Assembly (NCBI GenBank): GCA_038380795.1
Contig: CM076259.1
Span: 73,466,200-73,530,199 of the forward strand
DNA length: 64,000 nucleotides
Source of the DNA: Pyrocephalus nanus
Taxonomy: Eukaryota > Chordata > Aves > Passeriformes > Tyrannidae
Direction of reading: 5' to 3'
The first letter of the stretch is position 1. Each line of letters opens with the position of its first letter. The notes beneath the pieces are model-generated. The model had not been told where the DNA came from. It was given only the letters and a program-made list of their open reading frames with translations, and searched no databases. Made by a program: the position numbers and the translations under genes. Positions 1-13,200 of this stretch are shown piece after piece.

Positions 1-3000
1 AATATCTAGCTTTAAATTGTGACATTTGTCCATTTTGTCGCCATGCTTGTCCTTTGACTATTGTATTGGTCTCTGACAATTTCCTGTGGATACCAAGAAG
101 TTTTCTTCTTCCATCTCCACAGGGAAAACACATTTGACATAGATGTGAGACAATACAAAATAACCTTTTTTTTTACACAACTTCTTATACGCTTATATTT
201 AACATACCATGCTTCACTGGCAGAAATGAGCAGAGGGAAAGCCACAGGGTACCTGAAATAGCTTTTCACTCATGACAAACACAGGACAAGAATTCTGAGA
301 CACAGAAGAATAAGAAAATGATTGTGTTTCTCCAATTTTGTTTTATTAATTTCCATAGTTGAGATACAATTTTTTTTTTTTTTATTAATGGCTGATTTTA
401 ATAAACATCTGACCAAGACTAAGAAGTCTTAGAGTTGCTTCCATTTTAAGCTTAGAGGACTTCTGCAAATAATCATTTGTGCTGCCTTCATTAAAGAATC
501 TCTAAAAGTGATTTTATAAAACTGAGTATAAGTACAACTACATTCCCTCACTTGTCACATGAATACAGCATCCAGCTGTGTCAGTGGCTTTCTTCTGATT
601 TTTTGAAAGATAATTTTTCCTTCCTGAGAAAGAATTATCTTCACATATTAAATATTTGGGATCTGCAGGAAAAAAATAATTATGGATGAGTTAGATATTT
701 ACTGCATACATAGCCAGAAGGTGAAATAATGGAGAAGTGTCAGTCCTCTGTATAGTTGAAGAAGCCTTGGCCTCAGCAGTGAAGTCAACCCGAATGTCAA
801 AGATCTTCCATTCTCTACAGTTTTCCCTGTGAAATTCTAATTTTGGTACCTTTTTTATAACCTTTAAACCTCTCCTGCAGTAGAAAACTATTCTTATTAA
901 CAAACAGTCTAAACTGAAGTGAAATTAGACAAGTGTATTTTTAAAACAGTACTGCTAGAGATGAGGTTGGCTAAAACTACAGGGCTAAAACTACAGCTAA
1001 TTCCATTTTCAAATGAGATTTTCAAATGCTCTTTGAAGCCCCATGATGTCCAACCAAAGAACTAAAATAGCTCAGCAATGTCAAAGTTTCTTACTTCAAG
1101 AAACTATCCTGATTTTGTATCTATCCTCTTAGGTTGAGCTATCTGCCTTGCTCATTACTTCTTCTACATTAACAGTAAAATATGGTGCAAATCCTGTGTC
1201 TCAGAAGTTCACCATATGAATACTAACAGAAGTCTTATACCTGCATCTCCTCTGCCCTTCTCTTTATGTGTTTGGTTGTACCTAAATAAAGATATGAAGG
1301 TTGATGTGAATCACTATGAATGCACAATTATTTTGAAGGCATAAAGCAAAATATAATTGCTTCTGTGAGCTGTAAGTTTCTAAAGCTTCTATAAGCTGCA
1401 GTTTCTAAAATCAGCCTTATACTATTAATTTATATTAGCACTTTTATAGTTGATGTAAGTTTTGAAAGACTTTGTTCTACTGTACTTTAAACTAATTTCT
1501 GACTGAATGGGAACAACTTCCAATTATAGGACATAGTACCTTATCTCAGCAAGACATCTCAAGGTGCTTTAAAAGAGATGTACAATAATTAATAACACAG
1601 CTTGCATTGCCAAGCTAATGATGGGAAGCAAAGAGAAAAACAAGTCAGTTTTCAGTTTTGATTTAAAGCAGTCTGACATTCATGGCATATCTTGGCAGAG
1701 AGTGTTAAAAAAGGCCTTTAAATATCTGAAACAGCAGCATCATAATACAGCATATAGGGATATATTAGCAGAATGGGTACAGCACCTTGATATGACCTAT
1801 TAGTGAAATGTATGAGTTTTGAAAGAAAATTACATGGGAGGGTTTTGTGTTTGGGTTTATTGGTTGGTTTTCCTTTTTTTTTTTTTTTTCTTTCTATTCA
1901 ATCTGTGTGATTCTAAAAAAAGGACCATTGAATCAAGGTTATTTGGAAATTAGTAAGACACACTTCTATCACACTTTTTAAGACAGGACTGGAGTTATAT
2001 GATACAGATCTCCAGTCAGAATCCTATAAACGTTATTTTAGTTTGTATAAGCACGAAAGGTGTGTTTATCTGTATCTGACACAATTGTGTGAGGAAAAGG
2101 GATTCTAAATAACTCCAAAGAATCATGTTTACCTTCAGCATTGTATCTTATAGTCTTATCAATATATGGAATATATTTTAATATTTCATAGACACTTATC
2201 TCTTCTTTATCACAAATATAAAATGTTTCTAATGCAAAACATTGAGAAGTACCCATACAATACAACTGTAGACATTTGCCTAAAATTTTTCCATCTGAGA
2301 AACCCAGATGAGTAACTGTCCAGAGATGTTTGTTTCTTCCTATTAAATACATTTACTGTATACAAATGCATCAGATTTATGAGATACATAAATTTATGAC
2401 AATTGATATGATGGCACAAGTGCAAGATTTGTCTACTACATCTAATCCCATGCCCTATCCCCAATAGTGTCTCATAACAAATATTCAGATAAATATTATA
2501 ATGAATGGTCTCTGTCTTGTGCACCATCTCAGCTATTGAAGACTGATTGCTAAATGAAGTGAACATCTAGGTGACACAATTTGATAGCCATTTATATATT
2601 TATAAATAATAATTAGAAAACCACACCATCTCATACGTTTTAAACCAGTTCATGTTTCTGACATTCACTTATTCTGGCGATGTGTCAATTATTTAATTAC
2701 AACTGGGGTGGAGAAAAGCACTATTTTGATTTGCTTTCAATCTGTCAAATTAAGCCTAATGAAATCTTTCTAAGCCACAATAAGTTGTGAATTACTATTC
2801 CTTATTTATTCATAAATACATCATTCATAATTTTATCATCTTTCTAATACATTTCCCCACATCTATCACTTCTTGTAGATGTTTATTTATATCCCCAGGC
2901 AACAGGCATCTGATACATTAAATTATTCTTCTTTTCTACTTCCATAACTTTTTTACTTTTTAGAATATCTTCAGTGAATTGAGTAAGACCAGAATATGGA

Positions 3001-3046
3001 GTGGAAAATCTATGTCTTTTTTTATCTTTATAATAATCTATAATAC
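1..3046. other. AT-rich unique DNA, no gene seen
   Basis: I see no gene or recognisable repeat. The open frames here (the largest are about 104 and 118 codons on the minus strand near 2.0-2.6 kb) are what AT-rich noncoding DNA gives by chance: no known domain, biased composition, and overlapping one another. T runs occur near 370 and 1870. A short stretch around 1540-1590 faintly resembles an old LINE tail but is too short to call. Confidence 0.6.
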
Positions 3047-3629
3047 TGTGGTGGATTGATCGCACCTGGTAACTAAGCCCCTACTAAGTCCCTTTCTCAC
3101 TTCCTCTCAGTAGGAGGAGACAATCTAAAGGGAAAAAGTGAGAAAAACTTGTGGGAGAGTTTAACAAGGAAAGCAAAGCTTCAAGAAAAGCAAAATTAGG
3201 AATTAATTCCTTGTGTTCTGCTGCCATGCAGATGTCCACCCACTTCCTGGTAAGCAAGGGCTCAGCACATGTGTTTGTTATTCAGGAAGACAAATAATAT
3301 AACCACAAGCTATCCCCAGTTTAGTCTTTTCTTCGAGCTTTTATTGCTCAGCACATCATATGGGACAGAGTATGCTTTTGTTTGGTTGGGGTTGGCTGTT
3401 CTGGCTTTGTCTTTTTCCAACTTCTTGATCACCCTCCATCCTATTCACTGGGGTGGCAGAGTGAAAAAAATTTCAAAGAGAAACAAAACTAAAAAACCTT
3501 GCACTTCTGTGCAAGAACTATTTAACCACAGTCAAAACAACGCTGTTTTAATCTCACAAATTCAAAACCCATCACCATATGGGCTAGTACGAAGAAAATC
3601 AAATCTATTTCTGCCAGAGCCTGTACCCA
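3047..3629 (+). mobile_element. Solo LTR, bird ERVL-like family (TGTGGTGG type)
   Basis: A block of about 583 bp that begins TGTGGTGGATTGATCGC and ends near GAGCCTGTACCCA, giving the TG...CA ends expected of an LTR. The start, the segment with GTGAGAAAAACTTGTGGG followed by a purine-rich stretch, and the GCTCAGCACATCATATGG segment match in order the layout I know from bird ERVL-like LTRs, and the copy at 60468 shows the same layout. No retroviral gag or pol reading frame lies on either side, so it is a solo LTR. The 5 bases on each side (AATAC and TATCC) are not a clear target-site duplication. The 136-codon open frame starting at 3269 is an accident of the LTR. Confidence 0.7.
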
Positions 3630-4344
3630 TATCCTTGGGTTTATTGCCACTGTTCTGCTTTGTTCAGAAGACTGTGTAAAATGACTTTAAGACGCTTTTT
3701 ATGAACTGTGATAATTATTAATATATCAGTGTGCTTGTGACCATAGTTGCTTCTCCTCTTCAGTCCTGCTTTGCATATAAAATAACGAATTTCACTCATC
3801 ACTCAGTCTTTCAACTTCTGTGGTTCTTCCAAAATTCTTTAGTAATGTTTTAGTTTTCATTAATCTAATTGTATCAGTAAATCTTGTTGCCTTGGTTTTT
3901 ACTCCCTTTTCCATAAACTTTATAAACATGTTAGCAACTTCATACTACTTTTTGGAGAACTTCACTTTATCTCCACTATAAGAAGGGTCAATTTTTTCCT
4001 CTTTTATTTCTACCTTTAAAATATTTTTTACTTGTTGAAAGACATTTTATCTTATTCAGTGACTGTTAATCTATTTAACTTGGTATCAAGACAACTAGGT
4101 TTTATTGTTTATTTCATTTTTTTTCTTCACAGAACTACACGTTTTGTTTATTTCTGCACTTGCATATTGTCTGCAGCATCTTATGGTGTTCCAGGTCGTT
4201 TTGAACTACACCACTGCTTTTAGACAGCTTGATCACCTAGGGTTCATCTCCATAGCCAGCAGCAGAGGAGGAGAGCACAGAGAGATTCATGGTACTGTGA
4301 TCTTTCTCCAATACTAAATGCAATTGTGACCGTGCCATCTGGAC
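3630..4344. other. Unique AT-rich DNA
   Basis: No gene or repeat recognised. Short open frames only. Confidence 0.5.
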
Positions 4345-4455
4345 ATGGACCTGGGAATCCTACTGTAGTTGACCCTATATGATCAGGGAGTTGTACAAGT
4401 TGACCTCCAAAGTTCCCTTCTAACCTCAACCTTTATGACTCTGTGATACTGTGCA
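4345..4455 (+). mobile_element. CR1 LINE 3'-end fragment
   Basis: About 110 bp matching the CR1 3' untranslated end in plus orientation. It has GTAGTTGACCCTATATGATC, then AGGGAGTTGTACAAGTTGAC, CTCCAAAGTTCCCTTCTAAC and TTTATGACTCTGTGAT. In CR1 this segment follows the reverse transcriptase frame and ends in short repeats of the TATGATTCTGTGAT kind. Like most CR1 copies it is cut off at the 5' side, keeping none of the coding part. Confidence 0.75.
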
Positions 4456-6659
4456 TAAGGTCGTAGAAAACTGGAAATAATTCTAGATGAAGTAATACAG
4501 GAACATTGAGTGGATGATATTTTTTCCTTCACTTGCTAACTTCTTAAAGGAAGTCTGAGGCATCAATTTCCTATGAAAATGTTATTGTTCTCCAAATAGT
4601 CTATCCTTTCAAACAAAACCAGTATTTATGTTCCTGCTGGGGTTTCAAACAATGCATCTGAAAGTCAGTTTCAAGTTTGGGGTTTTTTCACTGCTGTGTG
4701 CTCTATTTCCTGTGTCCTGTGTTTTAGCTTTCATTCTCTTACCTGCTGCACTTCCTCTGCCCTACTGTTCCTCAGATTAGCCAAGGCCTTTTTAAAAAGT
4801 GACATTGTGTTTAGGAACTTCCATTCTCCTGTAGAAGAATGCTATGGGTAATAGACAGCACATCTAAAGGTTCAGTCATTTTAAATATGATTTCTTTTAG
4901 AACTATTGTGTGAACAATCTCTGGTCCAGGTAATGTGTTCATTTTATTAACTTTGTTTTAAAATCACATTTATTGACATATTTAAGAAATTTTCTGAGAG
5001 TTATCTTTCATACAGGGGAAGCTTCAGCTTTAAGGGGTATGATTTATTTAGCTTCTTTGATAGCAAATGCATGTAAAAAAAAAATGTTTCTTTTCCAATG
5101 CATCCCATCTCCTTGTTGCAGCCCATTTAATCCCTGTTTATCCATGAATCTGTTCACTTCTTTGTATAGATCCTACTTCTAGTGTGGTCAAAAAAAATTT
5201 CTTCAGAACTTTTATTCTGCCACTTTATGGCTTGCCTCATAAGCCTTAATATGTAGGTTAAAAATTTTGTTCACTGTCCACTTAATTTTATATGTACTGT
5301 TCTGTATTTTGAATGATTTTATTTTCCTTCTGAAAGACTGTGTGTTGTTGTTGTTTGTTTATTTTTTAATTTAATTCTATTTTGGTTTTTAGTGATATAT
5401 CAACATGATTAATTTAAAATGAGTTACTACAGTGTAATTTGTGTAATACAGTTCAATTTGATGGCTGAAACTTATCCACAAAGAAATTTAATTTAAATAC
5501 TTTATAGCTATTAGCACACTGAACTTTTAAGTAATCTGTCTCTTGTTAGGAATTGGATCAAGATGTACTTTTCCTCTTGCTAATCCTCTAACGAGTTGCT
5601 CAGAGAAGCACAGTCCTCAAATGTCCAGGCTCTTTAGCAGTAGTGCTTTCCTCTCTATGCAGGTCAACAGCCAAGGACTGTCTTCTCTATAATTGTGGGT
5701 TTTATGACACAAGAGTAAGAAAAAAAAAAACCTATCCTGCATACTAATAGCCATAATTCAGGCACTGTAGTGTTGCAACACAATTTTGATTATCAAGGTG
5801 ATATTCATCTCTCATTGCCTCTGTTATACGAAGTTTATCATCTATTCTGAGCCAGTTGTCTTCATTCCTTATAAAGGGAAAAATGAGAAAAATATATAGA
5901 TCCCAAGAAGGCTTCACCTTGCAAGGGATGATGGATATTGTGAAGCTCTTAGTGTCTCTGTATTGTATCACAGTTTGCACAGATTAGTAGTTTAGATTTT
6001 CTGGTCCTAAATTTTAACCTCAGTTTTAAGTATCTAAGTTTAGGTGACAGACATCCCTTCACTGTGGAAAAAGTCATCCTGTTTTTCACTGCAGCTGCAT
6101 TGATTACAAGGAGTCATTAATAGCTTGCAACAGGTGAGACATCAGTCATTCTGGCCACAGTCCAACAATGCAATTAAGACCGTGCTTAACATTAATCAAT
6201 GAAACTGACTTTAGAGACACTACTCACAAACTTAATGTTAAGTAGGCATTTAAATATACACATAATCAAGTGTTAGAGAAAAGTAAAATCTGGACTTCAG
6301 AAATTGAGTAGAAAATACCAAGGAAATATGAGAATGTAGCACAGCTACATATTAAAAGACATATGGGCTAGACATTAAAAAAATAAACAAAACCCACAAA
6401 AACCAGATTATATGGCAGCAGATTCAAATGTCTGAAATAATTATTAAAATGTTCAAGCATAAATAATTGCTGTTGAAAAATTAAGAAAATAAACATAAGA
6501 TCTAAAGGGATCTGCACAGAGACTATGCAAAGTTAAAAGCCAGTGTCTCATGCTGCATGAAAAAAGGGACATTGAGAGGCTATCTTTGAATGAATAGCAG
6601 ATGGAGACTCACAAGACACAGCCTTATATTAAAAAAAACCCCAAGCCATGGAATCCTGG
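4456..6659. other. Unique AT-rich DNA
   Basis: No gene or repeat recognised apart from short A and T runs (for example near 5078 and 5719) and a TTG-rich patch near 5343. Confidence 0.5.
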
Positions 6660-7295
6660 TGGAAACAAAACTGAAAGGGAGTGAGTAATGAGTCCTTGCA
6701 GAAAATAAGGTCAAAAGCATCCTATGATGCACTAAATGTTCTTTACCAGATGGAGGAAGGTGATTCTTCCTCTCTCAGCAGCACTGGTAAGACCACACTT
6801 GGATATCTATGTCCAGATCTTGATTCCCCAGTACAGGAAAAGCATGAAAAAAACTGGAGATAGTCCAGTGGAGGGCTACCAAGATAGATAGGAGCAACAA
6901 TATGAGGAGAGGCTGAGGAAGAGGCATACACTTTGCCTGAAGAAGAGAAGGCTCAGAGGGAGATTGTTGTTGCTCTCTACAGTTTATTAAAGAGAGGGTG
7001 TAGAGAAGATCGATCCAGATTTCGGAATTATACTGTGGAAGAATGCAAGACAACAAAATCAAGCTGGAACATGGAAAATCTGCATCAGATTCTTTTTTCA
7101 CCTTGTGAGTTATCAAACAGTAGAACAAGTGAACAGAGAGTCTGCAGAATCTCCATCTTTGGAAATATTAAAGATTCAAGTGGACAAGACCATAAGAAAC
7201 CTTCTGTAACTGACATAACACTACTTTGAGGAAGGAGTTAGTCTAGATGACCTCCAAAATTTCCCTTCAAACATCAATTATTTTATGACTCTATC
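6660..7295 (+). mobile_element. Old, degraded CR1 LINE copy
   Basis: Plus-strand CR1, roughly the last 630 bp of the element. Translation in broken frames gives CR1 reverse-transcriptase C-terminal features: a segment like 'GKTTLGYLCPDLDSP' where CR1 has the conserved V(R)PHL-YC-Q-W block, then 'YEERLRKRHTLCLKKRRLRG' near 6903-6960, the usual [16 protein letters not shown] block. It ends with the CR1 3' signature (CTAGATGACCTCCAAAATTT, CCCTTCAAAC, TTTTATGACTCTAT) at about 7240-7295. Many stops and frameshifts mark it as older than the copy at 17.6 kb. Confidence 0.8.
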
Positions 7296-10200
7296 CTACT
7301 TGCACAACCCAAGCTATGATTTTGAACTAGTAGTTCACTTCAAATCTTCAGATGAATAGTTTGTGGCTGGACGTGGTATATTTCTTGACCATGTAGTTAT
7401 CCCTGTATATGCAAGAAGAACAAATATTCCCACATCAGCTTCCTTTATAGCACTGGCTACTCTGAAAGGCTCTGAAAAAGTAGGAAACTCACATTAGCTA
7501 TGTGAGAATTTAAATCTCTCCATGGCAGATATATGAGTAGCCAGTAAGTATAAAGAACAGTATTGGAACATTTTAAAAAGTTGTTAATTATTGGGGGGAG
7601 GGAAATGCAAGTTCCACCATCCTCCCCTTTGATCATGTAGAGATTATAATGTAGCAACTAAACAAACTCAGTAGAATGTGTACATTGATTGTGTAAGACA
7701 AGGGATCAAATGAGGATATATCACTTGGAAAAATGTTAGCTCAAAAATTAGAATAGTTAGTAATCCTGTGCATCGAGGTGAGAATAATGACGACAGAAAT
7801 GGACACTACACAATAAAGATTAAACTGACACATGTATATACATTTGTCCTTACAATTTAGGCACATAGCCAAGATACCATGCAACAGAATTGCCACATTA
7901 GTTCAATTCTAAATCTACCATCAGCAGTTTCAGGCTAAGCATTTATACTGCTGTAGATATTTTAAATTATGAATGCATTTGCTAAGGGATGTCAGAGGGA
8001 AATTAAATAAAACTGTCCTTGGCAGTGACTAATAGGCTATTGTTTCTGTTTTGGCATGTCTTATTTTTGTTAGTCTTTTTTTTTCATATTATGCTGTTGT
8101 TTCAATAATTAAAAAATAAAGTAGTGTTAGAGTTGACTATAAGACATGTAGTTACATAAAAAAGAAAACCCCTCTATAGACTTGGGTCAATGTGAAGGCA
8201 AACCCAAAGGGAGCATTTGTGAAGAGCAACTTTTATCAGCAAGTTAGGGATGCAGGAATAAAATGTTTTTCCACTTTTGCTTAACTGTGAAAGGTTAGCA
8301 GAAAGAAAGAGCACATAGAAAACCACTCAAGAATTTCTTTTTTCCCGAAAAAGTGTGGCCATATGTCCTTGTTACATTCTTTAATGAGCTATATATGAAG
8401 ATTTAATATTTGAAAACAATGAAAAATGTTCTCCTTCCCACATACAGGAAGTTTGGAAAGGTCACAGATATGTGAGTAAACCTCAAGCAGTATTATCACT
8501 CACTGTGCCTTGTGGTAGTCATAGTGATTACAGCTTTTATGGAAAATTTCTTAAACTTGATGATTTATCAGTCCACATAATTAATAAGAGAGATTAATTT
8601 TTAATTATTTCTGAGATTAATTCTGAATCATATCATAGTAATAATGTTCCCTTTTTTAAGTGCTCTATTATTTTTATTTGCACTTGTAAAGATTAAATAA
8701 GCAAGATTTAAGATGGTATTACTACATATGTCAGAACTTCCAGACACCTTTGTATTTGTGTTATTTTTTTATTATATTCTAACAAATTATTATCAAACTA
8801 AAAAGTGCTGTTTAAATTAAACACAGCCTATTGATTATTCTTTAAAAATGTATTATTTCATTAATGTCATGTCCTTTATTTGAAGACAACAATTTAATAA
8901 TTAAAAATTATAGAGGGGAGTAAAGGACTTGAATATTTGACATTAACATAGTCTTGTATAATAATTTCTAATATATAAGATTCCAGTTGAGATTACATTT
9001 ATTTTAAAATAACATAAAATTGATTTAGAGACAGTAGCTCACTTCCTTGATTCAACATTGCATATATATGAGCTATTACAAATAACTTTATACCCACGGT
9101 TTAGTTATTCTGCTCACTTGGCATCAACTGCTTAGCATTGTTAACATTTGACCCTAGATACTAAGCTATGATATGGAAATATAGCAAACACTTTCATTAT
9201 ACAATAAATATGGGAACTATCAATCCACATATTGTTAAAAACTCACTTTAGATTAAATAGTGATGACATGGGAATACAAAAATAAGCCCTAAATAAATCG
9301 AGAAATTGCCTTTATTTTTTTTTTTTTTAATATTCTCCACATGATAGAAAAATTAGAGAACCTTCAGTGTCTATTTTTCTCAGAACTCCTTGCAGAAAAT
9401 TGATGTTTAGGTGTGAACTTATTTAAAAAGTATCTAATTTCATGAAAGTATTGATGAATTTGGTCATCCCAAAATATCTTCACTCTCATAGGAAATTCCT
9501 TACCTCACTTACCTAAGATGCACAAATTTGTCACTAAAATAATTAAATTCTGTGCCTTGGCAGATTCTCTGATCCCACATGATAATCTGCAGAGAATTTA
9601 AGATCACAACCAAGTCATGTTCTTTTGTGTCAGAATAGCAGAACTGCAATTCTGCCAATATAATCATAAGGACAATGAACATATGCAAATAAAAACCTAC
9701 ATCCATGGAAACTGCTCTAGTTTTTTTTCAAAAAACTTCTTCTGCCTTTACAGAATGTGAATTCATAGCTGCTATAGACTGTGCAAATTTTTTACATAAG
9801 TTATCATAAACATGATTATTTTCTACAATTAGGTAGTTTGCTTGGTCTTCCTTGTCAATAGCATTAGTTGATCAAGAGTCCATTTGCTTCAAGGGTAGTT
9901 ATCATGAAACTAGCTTTCACCCATCTCCTATTACTTTAGGCAACAATAAGACTGCTTTATTTATAATTGTTACTAATTTTATTGGTCTTGAAACACTGCT
10001 GAAATAGAGAAAACCCTCTAGCATTATTTTCCTAGCTGTGTGTCAAAATGCTGAACAGTACTTTCAAACCAATTTTTATTCCAATTATGTAACTCGAGAA
10101 TGACCTTACAAGCTTGATATCTTGCCAGTATTTTAAAGCATTTATGTAAACCTTTTATATATATGAAGATAGAGGAACATACACAGTTGGTAACAAAAGT

Positions 10201-13200
10201 ATCTTGTATATACAGAAAGGTAAATGAACCTCTGAAGTGTCTCAATCAAATGGAATATCTGTTTCAGAGGAGTCTTGAGACAAAAAAGTCTTTTATTGTT
10301 GTTGTTTTTTTAAATCTGGAAAGAAAAGATCTTGTTCCATTTCATGAAAGCTTCACTTCAGCCTATTTGACAGTATATGATTTATATGTGTGTTCTCTGT
10401 GTTATTGTATTCTCTGTTGAGACTGAGTGGGTAATGTGTATTTTCTGGAAGGAAGGAGATTTCTTCTTCTGTGATAAGTAACTATGCTTGCTGAGTAAGA
10501 GAAGGTACCAAAATTACAGGACATGGCAGTAGCAATGAGAAGTCCCTGTATGGAGATGCAAGACTGCAGCTCAAAAGAATGCTGATAAGATCAGGAAAAA
10601 AAATTTAAAGCATTAGGAAAAATAGAATAAATCCTCCTATGAACAATAATTGCACAGTTAGATCCAAGTTAGGCACTGAGTTGACTGAAAACAACTAAAA
10701 TTAGACATGTAAAAACACACTAAGCAGGACATGAACTTTTTGCAAGCCTTTTTTATTTTGTTTTGTTTTGTTTCTGAGCCGTAGTTCTTAGTAATTTCAA
10801 GCTTTATAATTTGAAATAGAACTTTTCTCTGATGTATTTTGTAATTTATTTTATGTTTATGAGGTTTGAGTAACTCACTATGAAGAAAAGATCTAGGATA
10901 ATCCATCTTAAAGCTCTGGCTGATGTGCCTACTGTGCTTCAAGTACCTGTCTTCTTTGTTCATCCAAATCTTTATTCCCCTCAAAATACTGCTCTGAAGG
11001 TGCTGCATCACATCATGTTTTCTTCCAACAAGTAGCAGGCTGATAACCATAAAGTTATTGTTAAAATTGTACTGACTAACTGGATTTACTCTTAATCTTT
11101 CTGACTCATATTCCTGTATTTTCTCAGAAATTGTTCTTATTGATCTTCATCTCATCACACTCTAACCTGAAACTGAACAGACAATTTAGGACTGGGGCTA
11201 GATCTGCTGCAGAAAAAGCTGCAAATTTGCAAAGAGATTTCATCAGATTAAGTAAATACCTTAGCTCATTATATTGCCTTGAAAGGGCCTCACAAAATCC
11301 AGATTTTCCATTCTCGGAAGGTATTTATGGCTACAAATAAGTTAATTTCCAGTGATTAACTATGGATGTGATTTCAACTGAGAAAGCTGAGATGGGAGGA
11401 AAAGGAATAAAAGAAGATAAATTTAACACTGGTGCATTACTGTTTCTTAGAAATGCAGAAACTGATAGGAGAGCCTCAGAAGTAAAAATGAAGAGCAAGA
11501 TATAGTTCACCGTCCTACAATAACCTGAAAATCATCTAAATTAGCTGTATTTGATCCCAGTCCTGTCAAATGAGAAACAGACACCCCCTTTGCCACATGC
11601 ACAGGTGATGAATATCATGTGGTTCATCAAAAAAAGGAATTTATACTAGCTAGGGTTTCAAAGAGAAAGATTATTTGTACTGCTTTTGAAAGAAAGAGGA
11701 GAGGTTGCTTCATTTTTAAAGTATCATTAACAGTTTATATTTTCATATTTTACATGCTGAACCTTCCAGGGAATTAAAATGTTATGCAAATACTGTGGTA
11801 TCAGATGCCAAAGTAAAAAATATTTTTTTAAGAAGAGTTTAATCCTTTTTTAAATTAATTATGCTGATGCATCTAAATGTACATTTATTTATACAGTTAT
11901 ATAATATGGATGCATCTCAAATATAGAGTAATTTATTACATTACAGGATGCCCAAATTACAGCCAAACTAGCAGGCTGCAGGATGTGGGTGTGCAAACCA
12001 ATATCTTCAAATGGAAGGATGAAACATATTGCTCCTAAGTTATATTGATAAATATTGGTTTTGAACAGTGGTCTTTCAAACCAGATAAAATGAAAAAGAG
12101 AGAGGAAATATCTTTGTGACATTTTAAGGGAGATAATCAAGGTGGTATAAGAGAAACACCCACTATGCTGCCCTTCTGAGGAGCTGCCACATCTGAGAAA
12201 ATACAAATGTGTCAAGGTATGTGAGATACGGTCTTGCTTCAGGTCCTGCTAAGTTCCAGGTCAGAAGGCTCCAAATTTCAGAGGTGAAGAAGAGCATCAC
12301 ATTGAGCCAAAACATCTTGGTAGATTTCCTACTTCTGGGAACTCACAGTTCACAAAATACAAAATCACTAACAAAAGGGATCAAACGGTGCAGACTGTTT
12401 AGCCTTAGGTAGATGATGAATTCAACCTTTGTGACTTTCGTGTTCAAGGACAAACTACCAAGAAAACTTCAATGTTAAATTTTATGCTATAGTATATGTC
12501 TTCAGCTATTTCTTTTAGAATATAAAAAATGCAGAGCAGTAACTGTATTTAATAAATAGATTAATCAAAAGTTTACATCAAAATCTTATAGCGCTTGTTA
12601 ACTACACATCATAGAAAACCATCAGAGATTAAGGAAGCAAATGTTTCTTCTTCCACTGTTCTTAAATCAGTATTTATGACAAATTCGATGCCTGTATAAG
12701 AACATTTTTATTTACCATGATAACTTTATAACTACCCTCATTTAAACTGGTAATTTCCTCAAAAGTGTCTATTGCAATATTATATGTAACACAAAAATTG
12801 CAACCAGAATGCTCACGTCAGTATCTAATAAAATTGTCTTTATTCTGCTTATTTTGTAAGTTCTCAGGGCAGTTTGGAGGAAAGTGTTTCTTCAGAAACA
12901 CAATTACATCCCATCCTCAATATCCTCAAAATTTTAAGTCAGTCAACGTTTCAATTTCCAGTTTATTATAATATTCCAGATACATACTTTTTATTGTATT
13001 TCTACTCCTAAATTTCAGCATTGATAATTTACAGATGACTATATTTAAACCCCCCTTTATGAATGAATATAAGTGAAATAGATTTCTTTCTACTTTTTAT
13101 ATTTTTGAGATCATCACCACCACTTTGTCCTTTGTGTGCTACTATATCACTCATTATTTTATTGCACAAAGTTTCATACAGTTATTTACAGTATTCCAGT

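Noticed and set aside
1505..1600. Possible ancient LINE fragment (TCTCAAGGTGCTTTAAAAGA)
   Set aside because: One short resemblance to old L3/MIR-like tail words, not enough to separate it from chance.
10658..11050. 130-codon minus-strand open frame in unique DNA
   Set aside because: Composition and length fit chance in a 64-kb AT-rich window. No domain, no splice-site pattern and no repeat match.
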